Below are positions 33,766 through 42,923 of a stretch of DNA of 53,472 nucleotides, piece after piece. Within the stretch, counting starts at the first letter, position 1; each line of letters opens with the position of its first letter. The notes under the pieces were generated by a model, which saw only the letters and a list, made by a program, of their open reading frames with translations, did no database searches and had not been told where the DNA came from. The stretch spans positions 1 to 53,472 of the forward strand of contig NZ_JAHNZZ010000005.1 in assembly GCF_019039215.1 (NCBI RefSeq), given 5' to 3'. This DNA comes from Bacillus sp. FJAT-29790 (GTDB taxonomy: Bacteria > Bacillota > Bacilli > Bacillales > Cytobacillaceae). The position numbers and the translations under genes were made by a program.

Positions 33766-35757
33766 TTAAACCTTAAAGCGATTGACGGCTTTACTCAGTT
33801 CCTCACTCAATTCTGTCAACGTTTCCGCTGCATTCGTCACGGACTGGATGGCACGCAGCTGTTCGTCCGTCGAGGCGCTTACTTCTTCGCAAGCTGCTGC
33901 TGTTTCTTGTGAAGTGGCCGCCATCAGTTGGATCGTTTCTGTTACGTCGACATTGTGTACCGCGACTTTTTGGATTTCTTCGTAGACTGAATCGATGGAA
34001 TCTTGCATATCCCCCATTAGTGCTGAGATTGCGCTAAACGTCATTCCAGTATCGTTGACGACAGTGCTCTGGCGTTGGAAGTTTTCACGTGTTTCATTCA
34101 TTTGCTCAGTGACGAGTCGGGTTTCTGCTTGAAGCTCTTGAACTGTCACTTTTACTTCTTCTGTCGAGCTTGCTGATTGTTCGGCGAGTTTGCGAACTTC
34201 CTGGGCGACGACTGCGAAGCCTTTACCGTGTTCGCCTGCGCGGGCGGCCTCAATGCTTGCGTTTAGAGCAAGGAGGTTCGTTTGTGCTGAGATTTCAGTG
34301 ATGGTTTCCATCACTCCACCGATTGCTTTTACTTTATCTTCTAATACACTAACAACCTCGGACATAGATTGTAAGTGACTTTCCCATTCGGAGAAGGAAC
34401 GGGTCAATGCTTGCATTTGTCCCTGGCCGTCTTTATTCATTTCACCGGCTTTCGTCGCAATGTCTGTCATGATGCTAGCTTTGACTGTGATTTCGTTGAT
34501 TTGATGGCTCAATAAATCGGCTCGACCTGTAACAAGCTCTGCATCTTCCGCTGATTTTGAAGCACCGTCTGCAATTTCACTGACTGCATTTGCAACTTCT
34601 GCGCTTGAAGCATTTGTTTCTTCAGCGACCGCACTGAGGCTTTCGGAGTTTGCCCGCACATTTTCAGCAGAGCTGTTGACGACAGTAATGATTGAGTTCA
34701 TATTTTCAATCATTGTATTGAAGTTACTGCCGAGTTCACCGATTTCATCTTTCGTCTTAATCGTGGAATGAACTGTCAAATCACCGTTGGAAACCGAATC
34801 CATCAGTGAATTCAATTCCTGAAGCGGCTTGATGGTGCGACTGATTATGACGTAAAGGACGATAAAAAATAAAAACAATGTCACAAGCACTACGCTAATC
34901 ATAGAATTTCTCAAATTGAAGGCAATTTCGTTAATATCCTTTTTCAAATAAACCGCAGAGATTTTCCAGTCGAGCTTAGGAATCGTTGCGAACACATTTA
35001 CGCGATCTTCACCTTCGTGCTTGTATTGGATGGAACCTTCATTCTTGTCTCCTGTAAATATTTCTTCTATGTAAGGGAGATGCAATAGATTTTCGCCTTG
35101 CAATGTCGGATGGACCATTGCGGTTCCTTTTGAATCAAAAAGAATTGAGTACCCATTATAGCCAATTTTAGTTTTGGATACTGTTTCGACCAACGAAGCC
35201 ATTTCGATATCAATTCCAACGACGCCCACGAGCTTACCGTCTTTCTGAACAGCTTTCATAGCACTGATGCCATACTCGCCCGTTACCCGATCAATACGTG
35301 GTTCCGTCCAGTAGACTTCGTTAGGATTCGCAGCTGCTTCCTGATACCATTCATAGCTTGTCGGGTCATAATCACTTCCAAGGTCGACTTGTGGAAAGGT
35401 AGGCATTTCTTTCGTTGGAAGAGCGAAATAGACTAGAGTAGCTTCTTTATATATTTTCATGAATTCAGAAAACTCTGCTTCCAATGCTATATTAGAGGAT
35501 TTATTATCATCGTCATTAACCAAATAATTGGTTACGGCATGAGAGTAGGACATTTGGGAGAGTCCATTGTCATACAGTTGTAAAAAAGCCTCAATGGAAT
35601 TTACCATCTCATCTACGAGCCCTGCGCTTTGGTCAATGAGATTTTTTTCTGTTTCTTTTTGCACTTGAAAGCTACTAATGGCGGTCATTACGGTTACGCT
35701 GATAAGAAATAGGACCGTCACCGATAATATGATTTTTGTCTTGATAGACTTGAACAT
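33766..35757 (-). CDS. Methyl-accepting chemotaxis protein with dCache sensor
   Basis: 663 residues. The first membrane helix is at about 7-28. An outer dCache-type ligand domain spans about 30-280 ([52 protein letters not shown]). The second helix is at about 283-305, followed by HAMP and a long coiled signalling domain with the conserved tip [20 protein letters not shown]. dCache receptors often bind amino acids or small acids. It is a single gene with no chemotaxis kinase nearby. The start is the ATG at 35757. Confidence 0.94.
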   Translation of the reverse strand: MFKSIKTKIILSVTVLFLISVTVMTAISSFQVQKETEKNLIDQSAGLVDEMVNSIEAFLQLYDNGLSQMSYSHAVTNYLVNDDDNKSSNIALEAEFSEFMKIYKEATLVYFALPTKEMPTFPQVDLGSDYDPTSYEWYQEAAANPNEVYWTEPRIDRVTGEYGISAMKAVQKDGKLVGVVGIDIEMASLVETVSKTKIGYNGYSILFDSKGTAMVHPTLQGENLLHLPYIEEIFTGDKNEGSIQYKHEGEDRVNVFATIPKLDWKISAVYLKKDINEIAFNLRNSMISVVLVTLFLFFIVLYVIISRTIKPLQELNSLMDSVSNGDLTVHSTIKTKDEIGELGSNFNTMIENMNSIITVVNSSAENVRANSESLSAVAEETNASSAEVANAVSEIADGASKSAEDAELVTGRADLLSHQINEITVKASIMTDIATKAGEMNKDGQGQMQALTRSFSEWESHLQSMSEVVSVLEDKVKAIGGVMETITEISAQTNLLALNASIEAARAGEHGKGFAVVAQEVRKLAEQSASSTEEVKVTVQELQAETRLVTEQMNETRENFQRQSTVVNDTGMTFSAISALMGDMQDSIDSVYEEIQKVAVHNVDVTETIQLMAATSQETAAACEEVSASTDEQLRAIQSVTNAAETLTELSEELSKAVNRFKV

Positions 35758-36013
35758 AGTACACCTTCATTTCCTTTTTAGTTAAGTTGGATCACTATAT
35801 AACTTTCGGTCTATATACCCAGTTGTTTAGGAATGAGTAAATAAAAAAATAATTTTTAATAATCATATGATTCTCGTTAATTCCGGTAGCAGGACTCACA
35901 CATACCTCACTATATAAAGAAAGCAAATAATGCTGAAGGGCCTGTATCCGAGTCGGTACAAACGTAATGAATATAAGCACTGAGGAAATTGTCGCGGATT
36001 TTGCCTGGGTTAG

Positions 36014-36148
36014 TATGGATTAGGAGAAAAACCGAAGTTTCTTAAAGTAGATCAAGTACTACAAGGAATTGAGCCGATTTTAGATGGAATTCGAAGATCA
36101 TCCTTTATTTACGATTTCTTATTACAGTTAATGAGCCTCCCTTTATAA
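36014..36148 (+). pseudogene. 3' remnant of an unrecognised gene
   Basis: A 44-codon frame opens directly after a stop and has no start or ribosome site: GLGEKPKFLKVDQVLQGIEP and on to IYDFLLQLMSLPL. The sequence looks like a real protein C-terminus. It stops 20 bp before att-like site 3, as expected for a gene cut at a cassette junction. The parent gene is not recognised. Confidence 0.4.
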
Positions 36149-36168
36149 AATTATAGAGAAATCCTTAT

Positions 36169-36189
36169 TTACTTATGATAAGGTTCACC
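36169..36189 (-). repeat. rlmH-3'-end att-like repeat, site 3
   Basis: Minus strand GGTGAACCTTATCATAAGTA plus A: Gly-Glu-Pro-Tyr-His-Lys-stop with a synonymous change in the Pro codon (CCT for CCG). The right arm is CTAAATGAGGTTTT, the left arm ATCCTTATTTA. Confidence 0.8.
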
Positions 36190-36411
36190 GTGATGTGGCT
36201 AAATGAGGTTTTTTAAAAAATAAATAAAGGGGAACCAAATTTAAAAATTATCAACTCTAATTATTGGAAAGCATATTTTTATTTAGGGAGAGTTGTACCT
36301 TGAATATCAAAAAGATTCCTGTTTTATTCATTAAATATTTTATTTTATGGGAACCATTTGTTGCCCACATTCACTCTAATAAATGTAAATGAAAAGAAAG
36401 GAGTGACGGGA

Positions 36412-36957
36412 TTGGATACAAAGATGGAATTGGATGTAATAAAAGCACAAAAGGGTGACCAAGAGGCCTTTATCCGCCTCATCAAAGCAATGGAATCTAG
36501 TTTTTATCGAATAGCTTCTACTATTGTGAAATCGGATAGTGATAGTCTGGATGCTGCTCAGGAAACGATTATAAAGGCGTATCTTTCCCTCCACACGCTT
36601 AAGGAGCCAAGATACTTTAAGACTTGGATTATCAAAATCTTAATAAGAGAATGCACCCATTTATTAAGAGTAAGGAATAAGTTTGTTCCTTTGGTACCAG
36701 ATATACATTCACATCACTATGAAACTTCTATAGAAGAAAAGTTGGATATGAGAGATTGTATAAGTAAATTGGAAAACGAATATCGGATTGTCATTTCGCT
36801 CTTTTATCTTCAAGATTTATCCATTAAGGATATTGCTGAAATAATCGATCAACCGGAAGGAACGGTTAAATCAAGATTAAGTCGTGCAAGGAAAAAGCTT
36901 GAAAAATGGTTAACCAAAGACAATGAATCCGGAGGTATGGGATATGAAAGAATCTAA
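36412..36957 (+). CDS. ECF-type RNA polymerase sigma factor (second pair)
   Basis: 181 residues from a TTG at 36412, 8 bp after AAAGGAG. Region 2 (SSFYRIASTIVKSDSDSLDAAQ) and region 4 (LENEYRIVISLFYLQDLSIKDIAEIIDQPEGTVKSRL) are clear. The 3' end overlaps the anti-sigma gene by 14 bp. It is the second sigma/anti-sigma pair of the same type in this accessory block, between att-like sites 3 and 4. No promoter match was assigned. Confidence 0.88.
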   Translation: MDTKMELDVIKAQKGDQEAFIRLIKAMESSFYRIASTIVKSDSDSLDAAQETIIKAYLSLHTLKEPRYFKTWIIKILIRECTHLLRVRNKFVPLVPDIHSHHYETSIEEKLDMRDCISKLENEYRIVISLFYLQDLSIKDIAEIIDQPEGTVKSRLSRARKKLEKWLTKDNESGGMGYERI

Positions 36958-37765
36958 ATTGGATAGAGAACTGAATGCATTTATTAAAGAACATAGAAAT
37001 AGTGAGGTACCAGCTGCTTTTAGCAAAGGGATTGATCAAACATTAGCCGACTTATCTGCTTTTGGAAATAAACCTTTGCAGAAGAAGAAGAAGAACTGGC
37101 TCTATGCAGTTGCGGCAACAGGTTTTCTTGGAGCAGGCATATTGGGTTCCGGCTTTGCTTCCCCCGCCATGGCTGAGATGCTCACCAAAGTTCCAGGTTT
37201 AAACTTTATCTATTCGGCTGTTTATAAGGATGTATCTAAGGAAAGGGAAGATCCGCATTTGTTAAGGGGCGCATTGTTTGGCTATGGCGAAAAAGGTGCT
37301 TTTAATACCGCAGGTGGAGATATTGAAGTAAAAATGTTCTCTGATTATACGGAAGAGGTAGAGAATTATATTGGAATGAAAATCCCCCACCTTGACAGAA
37401 ATGCCGACCATTTAACTATTAGGGTAGATAAATACGGTGAAAATCAGTTCGAGATTCTCGAAATGGGATATCTAAACGGTGAGGATGTCATTTTAAATAT
37501 TGTTCCTTATGCCATAAATTCTCCACAGTTTGAAGGGGAAAGTGTAAGTCCTGTTATTAAATCCGCCGTTGATATAAATGGAGTAAAAGCTGATGTTCTC
37601 TCTTATCAATTCAGTGAAACCGATAAAGAAAATAGGACGAATTATATTACATGGAAACGAAATAAATTTACTTTCGTTTTAGCTGGTACAGCCTCCATCA
37701 ATAAACTCACTAGCATTGCCAAAGTTCTCGATGAACAGGCTATCATTTTAGAGAAGAATGAATGA
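36944..37765 (+). CDS. Membrane anti-sigma factor with DUF4179-like region (second pair)
   Basis: 273 residues from an ATG at 36944 after GGAGG. A cytoplasmic N-terminus of about 55 residues is followed by a membrane segment at about 57-78 (WLYAVAATGFLGAGILGSG), then ASPAMAEMLTKVPGLNFIYSA, the same motif as in the first pair. The outer domain is shorter than in the first anti-sigma factor. Translation is coupled to the sigma gene by the overlap. A weak hairpin terminator (AAGCCTAGG/CCTAGGCTT) follows at 37840-37868. Confidence 0.82.
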   Translation: MKESKLDRELNAFIKEHRNSEVPAAFSKGIDQTLADLSAFGNKPLQKKKKNWLYAVAATGFLGAGILGSGFASPAMAEMLTKVPGLNFIYSAVYKDVSKEREDPHLLRGALFGYGEKGAFNTAGGDIEVKMFSDYTEEVENYIGMKIPHLDRNADHLTIRVDKYGENQFEILEMGYLNGEDVILNIVPYAINSPQFEGESVSPVIKSAVDINGVKADVLSYQFSETDKENRTNYITWKRNKFTFVLAGTASINKLTSIAKVLDEQAIILEKNE

Positions 37766-37839
37766 AAAATTTTAAAAGACTACCTATCATCTCTAAATAT
37801 AGCATATTAATGGTGTTATTAGCATAGGTCAAGCCAGAT

Positions 37840-37868
37840 AAGCCTAGGTTTTAATAGAGCCTAGGCTT
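37840..37868 (+). terminator. Weak terminator after the second anti-sigma gene
   Basis: AAGCCTAGG and CCTAGGCTT, 9-bp arms, followed by TCCCTTG. The T-run is poor. Confidence 0.45.
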
Positions 37869-37915
37869 TCCCTTGCACAACGTAATACAAGGCGGATTTT
37901 AATAATAGGTTTACA

Positions 37916-38152
37916 CTAAATATGATTATGTTTGGGATCAATATTTAAACTTGCTGTTTCTTTATGAATTTTAGTTTTTTGTATCATTCTAAAGCCGAAT
38001 AAAACTCGTAACAAGTTAAATCTTCGAATAATAAAGTGATATAAAATCATTGTTATTATAAACGCTATTGGTACTAAAAACGCCACCAACAGGTACTTCC
38101 CATTCCAAGTTATAGATTTATGAAGATTAAAAATAGGCTGTATAGAGGACAT
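37916..38152 (-). pseudogene. C-terminal fragment of a membrane acyltransferase (acyltransferase-3 type)
   Basis: 78 codons: a membrane segment (YLLVAFLVPIAFIITMILYH) followed by HFIIRRFNLLRVLFGFR. This resembles the end of acyltransferase-3 proteins, in which a last membrane helix is followed by such a basic motif. The normal protein is about 350-600 residues, so most of it is missing. The fragment starts 63 bp from att-like site 4, in the orientation of a gene cut at a cassette edge. A genuine small membrane protein is less likely. Confidence 0.5.
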
Positions 38153-38214
38153 TCATATTCAAACTTCCTATACAGCTTATTTTTCATTTATTTTATAAAA
38201 TCCCAAAACCTCAT

Positions 38215-38235
38215 TTACTTATGGTAAGGTTCACC
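38215..38235 (-). repeat. rlmH-3'-end att-like repeat, site 4
   Basis: Minus strand GGTGAACCTTACCATAAGTA plus A: Gly-Glu-Pro-Tyr-His-Lys-stop with synonymous changes in the Pro and Tyr codons. Arms AAAACCTCATTTA (left) and TCTAAATGGGT (right). Confidence 0.8.
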
Positions 38236-38483
38236 GTGAAACATCTAAATGGGTATTATCTATTATTTAATTTTATTGTATGTGCCTTCTAATAAATCTG
38301 TCGTCACCGAAATAATGACTTTTGATGTAGCAAAAACATTCAAAGTATTGAATCGTTACTCATTATCAAACACTAAATAGCTATCGAAAAATAGCTCCTT
38401 CATTATATGGATAGATATGTGCCATTCTGTATAAACTATTTTCGTCTCCTCTTTTCAATTAATTTTAAAAAACATCTTAATTT

Positions 38484-38513
38484 TTCGACAAAATTTTTGG
38501 TGATTCGACAAAA
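38484..38513 (+). promoter_or_regulatory. Direct repeats upstream of the permease promoter
   Basis: TTCGACAAAA occurs at 38484 and again at 38504, exactly 20 bp apart (two helical turns), ending 4 bp before the -35 box. This is a likely activator or repressor site of unknown owner. Confidence 0.45.
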
Positions 38514-38517
38514 CCGA

Positions 38518-38546
38518 TTGACCTTTAAGAAATAAAGATATAGAAT
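38518..38546 (+). promoter_or_regulatory. Promoter of the amino-acid permease (SigA)
   Basis: TTGACC (38518), a 17-bp spacer, then TAGAAT (38541), 34 bp before the start codon. Confidence 0.65.
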
Positions 38547-38580
38547 TTTTACATATTTTCAAAAAGAATGAGGGTTCAGT

Positions 38581-39972
38581 ATGAAAAATGTATTATTCAG
38601 GAGAAAAAATCTCGGGGAGTTACTTAAGAAAAAGGGAGATATCCAGCTCCAGCAATCGTTAGGAGCATTTGATTTAATAATGCTTGGAGTTGGCGCCATT
38701 GTAGGAACAGGTATATTTATTCTTCCTGGAACAGTGGCTGCTAATCATTCTGGACCAGCTATTATTTTTTCATTTATTATTGCTGCTATTGTCTGTGCGT
38801 TAGCAGGTATGTGTTATTCAGAATTTTCTTCATCCGTACCAGTAACAGGCAGTGCCTACTCGTATGCATATATTGTATTTGGAGAATTAATTGCTTGGTT
38901 AGTTGGTTGGGCTTTAGTGCTAGAATATGGTTTGGCAGTTGCTGCAGTCTCAACTGGTTGGTCTTCCTATTTATCTGCTTTGTTAGAAGGAGTTCATATC
39001 ATTATTCCAAAGGCAATCTCAGGTCCATTTGTTCCGGCAGACGGAACTTATGTAAATATCCCAGCTATTGCTATAGTATTAGCCACTGCTTTCTTGTTAA
39101 CGCGCGGGATTAATGAATCTGCAAAACTGAATAAGATCATGGTATTTATTAAAGTAGGTGTTATTCTTTTATTTATTGGAGTAGGTATTTTTTATGTGGA
39201 GCCTGCTAATTGGCAGCCATTTATGCCTTTCGGAATAGAAGGAGTTTTGGGCGGGGCAGCCCTTGTTTTCTTTGCCTTCCTTGGGTTTGATGCTGTTTCA
39301 AACGCAGCAGAAGAGGTAAAAAATCCACAACGCAATTTGCCTATTGGAATTATTGGTTCATTATTAATTTGTACATTACTTTATGTAGTGATTTCGCTTA
39401 TTTTAACTGGAATGGTTTCATATACACAGCTAAACGTAAGTGACCCAGTTAGCTTTGCTATGAAGCTCGTTCACCAAGATTGGATGGCTGGTGTCATTTC
39501 ACTGGGGGCTGTAGTTGGGATGATGACGGTTATCCTTGTAATGCTATATGGAGGAACAAGACTTCTATACGCACTTGGACGTGATGGATTACTACCGAAA
39601 AGTATGTATGAGCTTAATAAAAAATATAAAACGCCTGTTAAAAATACGTGGATCTTTGCAGCACTTATCGCTTTTTGCGCTGGCTTCATTCCTTTGTCTA
39701 AACTCGTGGAATTAGTGAACATGGGAACATTGCTTGCATTTACAATCGTTTCAATCGGAGTTATTTTCTTAAGAAAAAATAAGAGTATACCATCCGGCGG
39801 TTATAAAGTACCGTTCTTTCCAATTTTACCGATTTGCTCATTTCTATTATGTTTATTTTTAATCTCTCAACTTTCTATTCATACATGGATTGCATGCGGT
39901 ATTTGGTTTGTAGTTGGATTGTTCATCTATTTTACTTACGGTAGAAAGCATAGCTTAATGAATAAAGAATAG
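38581..39972 (+). CDS. APC-family amino-acid permease (YfnA-like)
   Basis: 463 residues with about 12 membrane helices. The N-terminal consensus GAFDLIMLGVGAIVGTGIFI is followed by the family segment FFAFLGFDAVSNAAEEVKNPQRNLPIGI. Similarity to B. subtilis YfnA runs the whole length. These cationic-amino-acid-type permeases import amino acids in exchange for or with protons; the substrate here is not determined. It has its own SigA promoter and a strong terminator. It is cargo between att-like sites 4 and 5. Confidence 0.93.
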   Translation: MKNVLFRRKNLGELLKKKGDIQLQQSLGAFDLIMLGVGAIVGTGIFILPGTVAANHSGPAIIFSFIIAAIVCALAGMCYSEFSSSVPVTGSAYSYAYIVFGELIAWLVGWALVLEYGLAVAAVSTGWSSYLSALLEGVHIIIPKAISGPFVPADGTYVNIPAIAIVLATAFLLTRGINESAKLNKIMVFIKVGVILLFIGVGIFYVEPANWQPFMPFGIEGVLGGAALVFFAFLGFDAVSNAAEEVKNPQRNLPIGIIGSLLICTLLYVVISLILTGMVSYTQLNVSDPVSFAMKLVHQDWMAGVISLGAVVGMMTVILVMLYGGTRLLYALGRDGLLPKSMYELNKKYKTPVKNTWIFAALIAFCAGFIPLSKLVELVNMGTLLAFTIVSIGVIFLRKNKSIPSGGYKVPFFPILPICSFLLCLFLISQLSIHTWIACGIWFVVGLFIYFTYGRKHSLMNKE

Positions 39973-39981
39973 GAATACAAA

Positions 39982-40024
39982 AAGTGAGCTTACATTGAAA
40001 TGCAGAAACAATGTAAGCTCACTT
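39982..40024 (+). terminator. Terminator of the amino-acid permease
   Basis: AAGTGAGCTTACATTG and CAATGTAAGCTCACTT, perfect 16-bp arms, then ATCTTTTT. Confidence 0.85.
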
Positions 40025-40027
40025 ATC

Positions 40028-40438
40028 TTTTTAACAGAAGATTGAATGCTCTGATGAGAGCAGTATATCCCTATATTCATTCAACGCCTCAACACGTCTT
40101 TAAAAACATATTAAATCGTGAATTTAAAACGATTAAGCCTAATGAAAAATGGGTTACAGATATGACTGAACTGAAATATGGAGTTTCTAATAAAGCTTAT
40201 TTAAGTGCAATTTTAGACCTTTACGGTGGTTCAATTGTTAGCTATGTATTGAGACATTCAAACAATAATGAACTAGTGTTTAAAACATTAGATCGAGCAA
40301 CTATTGCCCTAATTGATGAGCAGCCATTAATTCATAGCGATCGAGGGTATCAATATTACATCACATGGCTTTAAAAGAAGAATTTATGAAGCGAATATGA
40401 CACACAGTATGTCCAGTGTGGAAAAATGTGAATTAAAC
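40028..40438 (+). pseudogene. IS3-family transposase (OrfB) remnant
   Basis: A piece of the integrase core: EKWVTDMTELKYG, YLSAILDLYGGSIVSYVLRH, NNNELVFKTLDRA and LIHSDRGYQY. This covers the first two catalytic Asp of the DDE triad. The frame then shifts by one base: the expected YTSHGFKRRI...MTHSMSS continuation is in another frame and ends at about 40438, before the catalytic Glu region is complete. N- and C-terminal parts, OrfA and inverted ends are missing, so it is inactive. It abuts att-like site 5. Confidence 0.85.
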
Positions 40439-40497
40439 AAAAATACCATGTAAAGCCCTAGAACAAGGGCTCTACTTTAAAAAGGATTAAACCTCAT

Positions 40498-40518
40498 TTA
40501 CTTATGAAACGGTTCACC
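40498..40518 (-). repeat. rlmH-3'-end att-like repeat, site 5
   Basis: Minus strand GGTGAACCGTTTCATAAGTA plus A: Gly-Glu-Pro-Phe-His-Lys-stop, the only copy with an amino-acid change (Tyr to Phe). Left arm AAACCTCATTTA; the right arm is degenerate. Confidence 0.78.
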
Positions 40519-40731
40519 ACACCTATTTAACTGGCAGTTTTTCTCCTTTTATTTCCTCAATTGACCCATCTTGAAATCTCCCAAATCATCTTTTCTGCCT
40601 ATTGTGTCCGATTCTTTTTATAAAATATGGGTAAAATATCCATTGCAATCACAAATAATAGAGGGTACTATTCTAGCGGTAACTTTACCGTAAGCATGTA
40701 CATAATGTTTTAATTCATCAGGAGGTAACAT

Positions 40732-41913
40732 ATGCAATATGGTATTTCAATTTTAGGCGTTCTTGTAGTATTGTTTTTGGCTTGGTTAGCTAGCTCCAAT
40801 CGAAAAGAGGTAAAATTCAAACCAATTATCACGATGCTAGTCATTCAAATTATTTTATCAGTAGTACTGTTAAATACGAAATATGGCATCATCATCATCA
40901 ATGGTATATCTACTATTTTTAGCATACTGCTCGAATATGCAAGCGATGGGGTTTCCTTTGTGTATGGCGGCATGGCGAACAAGGGAGAGACTCCATTCTT
41001 TCTAAATGTATTGCTCCCAATCATATTTATTTCTGTATTAATAGGAATACTTCAACACCTGAAAATCCTGCCGTTCCTCATGAGGGGAATTGGATTACTA
41101 TTAAGTAAAGTGAACGGGATGGGTAAACTTGAATCATATAATGCAGTTGCTTCGCTGATTGTCGGACAATCGGAAGTTTTCATCACATTAAAAAAGCAGC
41201 TAGCCCTGCTTTCAAAACAGCGTATGTATACTCTATGTGCTTCGGCGATGTCGACAGTATCAATAGCATTAGTTGGCGCTTATATAACGATGCTGGAGCC
41301 AAAATATGTTGTCACAGCTTTAATTTTAAATTTATTTGGCGGCTTTATCATCGCCTCGATTATTAATCCGTACGAGGTAAAACCAAGTGAAGATCTATTA
41401 GAAATACAGGAGGGAGAAAAGCAATCCTTTTTTGAAATGCTTGGGGAGTATATCCTTGATGGTTTTAAGGTTGCAGTTATCGTCGGTGCCATGCTGATTG
41501 GGTTCATTGCTTTAATGTCGGCAATTAATCACGTGTTTGAGCTAATATTTAATATTTCCTTTCAGCAGCTGATAGGTTACCTTTTTGCTCCACTTGCCTT
41601 CATTATGGGGATTCCTTTATCAGAGGCGGTTAGTGCCGGGGGGATTATGGCGACTAAACTGGTGACCAATGAATTTGTCGCGATGATGGATTTGTCCGGA
41701 GGCAATCATCACTTTAGTGCCCGCACACTCGGGATTCTTTCTGTATTCCTGGTTTCCTTCGCTAACTTCTCATCCATCGGCATTATTACCGGAGCGGTTA
41801 AAAGCTTGAATGAAAAGCAGGGGAGTATCGTCGCGCGTTTTGGGTTGAAACTGTTATATGGCGCCACACTTGTTAGTATACTTTCAGGTATCATCGTTAG
41901 TATCGTTTTATAA
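40732..41913 (+). CDS. nupC: Concentrative nucleoside transporter (NupC type)
   Basis: A 393-residue membrane protein of the CNT family, equal in length to B. subtilis NupC. Diagnostic segments include NVLLPIIFISVLIGILQHL, NGMGKLESYNAVASLIVGQSEVFITLK and GGIMATKLVTNEFVAM. CNT proteins take up nucleosides with protons or sodium. AGGAGG precedes the ATG and a good terminator follows. It is cargo between att-like site 5 and rlmH. Paired with the secreted 5'-nucleotidase 15 kb away it could serve nucleotide scavenging, though they are not linked. Confidence 0.93.
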   Translation: MQYGISILGVLVVLFLAWLASSNRKEVKFKPIITMLVIQIILSVVLLNTKYGIIIINGISTIFSILLEYASDGVSFVYGGMANKGETPFFLNVLLPIIFISVLIGILQHLKILPFLMRGIGLLLSKVNGMGKLESYNAVASLIVGQSEVFITLKKQLALLSKQRMYTLCASAMSTVSIALVGAYITMLEPKYVVTALILNLFGGFIIASIINPYEVKPSEDLLEIQEGEKQSFFEMLGEYILDGFKVAVIVGAMLIGFIALMSAINHVFELIFNISFQQLIGYLFAPLAFIMGIPLSEAVSAGGIMATKLVTNEFVAMMDLSGGNHHFSARTLGILSVFLVSFANFSSIGIITGAVKSLNEKQGSIVARFGLKLLYGATLVSILSGIIVSIVL

Positions 41914-41919
41914 AAGCAG

Positions 41920-41943
41920 GAACCCACTCCTTTGAGTGGGTTC
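41920..41943 (+). terminator. Terminator of nupC
   Basis: GAACCCACTC and GAGTGGGTTC form a 10-bp stem, followed by TTTGTTCT. Confidence 0.85.
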
Positions 41944-42005
41944 TTTGTTCTGGAAATCTAGCTTTTAAAACTTAATAAAACACCTTAATAAACACAGGGA
42001 TGGAT

Positions 42006-42854
42006 TTAATAACCATTTACAAAGTCGTCAATTGTAACTCTTTCGTCCTCTGTAGGTTCCCTTTTTACGAACTTTTCGTATTCCTCAATTATTTTCTGTT
42101 TATCACCACCGCAAATATCGGTATATTTCGCAATGGTTCTAAGCTTGGCTACTTCCTGATTAAATTCCTCTTTTGAAATCGGCTTTTGATGCGAAGGTAT
42201 ATATGTATCTGCGTCAAATGATTCTAATTCATCTAATAGTCGTAGTGTTTCCTTGATTGTATAGTTTTCTTTTTCGGAATACATATTAGGATAAATGCAG
42301 TCACCAAGAAAAAGGATCTTTTCTTCTTTGATATACACGATTACTGAATCTGCAGCATGATCCCCTCCAACGTATTGCACGATGCAGGTTACCCCGCCAA
42401 GGTCAATTTCCACTCGCTTCTCAAAAGTTACATCCGGCAAGACAATCTTGATATCTCGGTGATCGTTGAATTCCTCCTTAATGGCTTTGGCACAAAATTC
42501 AATCTCCGTTCCCTCTTTCACTCGCGCATCTAATGCCTCGTCTGACCATGAAAACGGAATTAGCTTCTCCATTTCCCCTTTTGTTATTTTGGAAGCGATA
42601 GAAACGGTATTAGGTAATGCTGATAGACCAAAGATATGATCCCAATGCCAATGGGTAAGAACAACCATATCAGGATTTGGGACTCCCCTATTTAAAAGTT
42701 CTTTCAGAAAATAATTTGCATGGTCTTCCGAGTTACCTGCATCAATCATTAATGTTTTATTATTGCCGACAACCATTCCTAGAATAGGGCGGTCGGTTTC
42801 CGATATTGGCGTGATATACCAAAAACTCTTACCTACTTTGTTAATTGAGTGCAT
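42006..42854 (-). CDS. Metallo-beta-lactamase-fold hydrolase, unknown substrate
   Basis: 282 residues. The metal motif is HWHWDHIFG, with later ligands in GGDHAADS and LGDCIYPNMY, and a closing His in YIPSHQKP. The fold covers thioesterases, lactonases, glyoxalase II and other hydrolases, and nothing here picks one. AGAAGG precedes the ATG. It is a single gene immediately downstream of rlmH and converges with nupC. Confidence 0.88.
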   Translation of the reverse strand: MHSINKVGKSFWYITPISETDRPILGMVVGNNKTLMIDAGNSEDHANYFLKELLNRGVPNPDMVVLTHWHWDHIFGLSALPNTVSIASKITKGEMEKLIPFSWSDEALDARVKEGTEIEFCAKAIKEEFNDHRDIKIVLPDVTFEKRVEIDLGGVTCIVQYVGGDHAADSVIVYIKEEKILFLGDCIYPNMYSEKENYTIKETLRLLDELESFDADTYIPSHQKPISKEEFNQEVAKLRTIAKYTDICGGDKQKIIEEYEKFVKREPTEDERVTIDDFVNGY

Positions 42855-42923
42855 AAAGAGATGCCTTCTTTCTTTTTTTAAAAATACGGTTGTTTACTCA
42901 TAAGGTTTTTTTAAGAACCGCCG

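Noticed and set aside
22722-40518. Explaining the 50-bp palindromes as simple terminators
   Set aside because: They keep the rlmH reading frame and stop codon and share one orientation regardless of the direction of nearby genes; several are not followed by T-runs.
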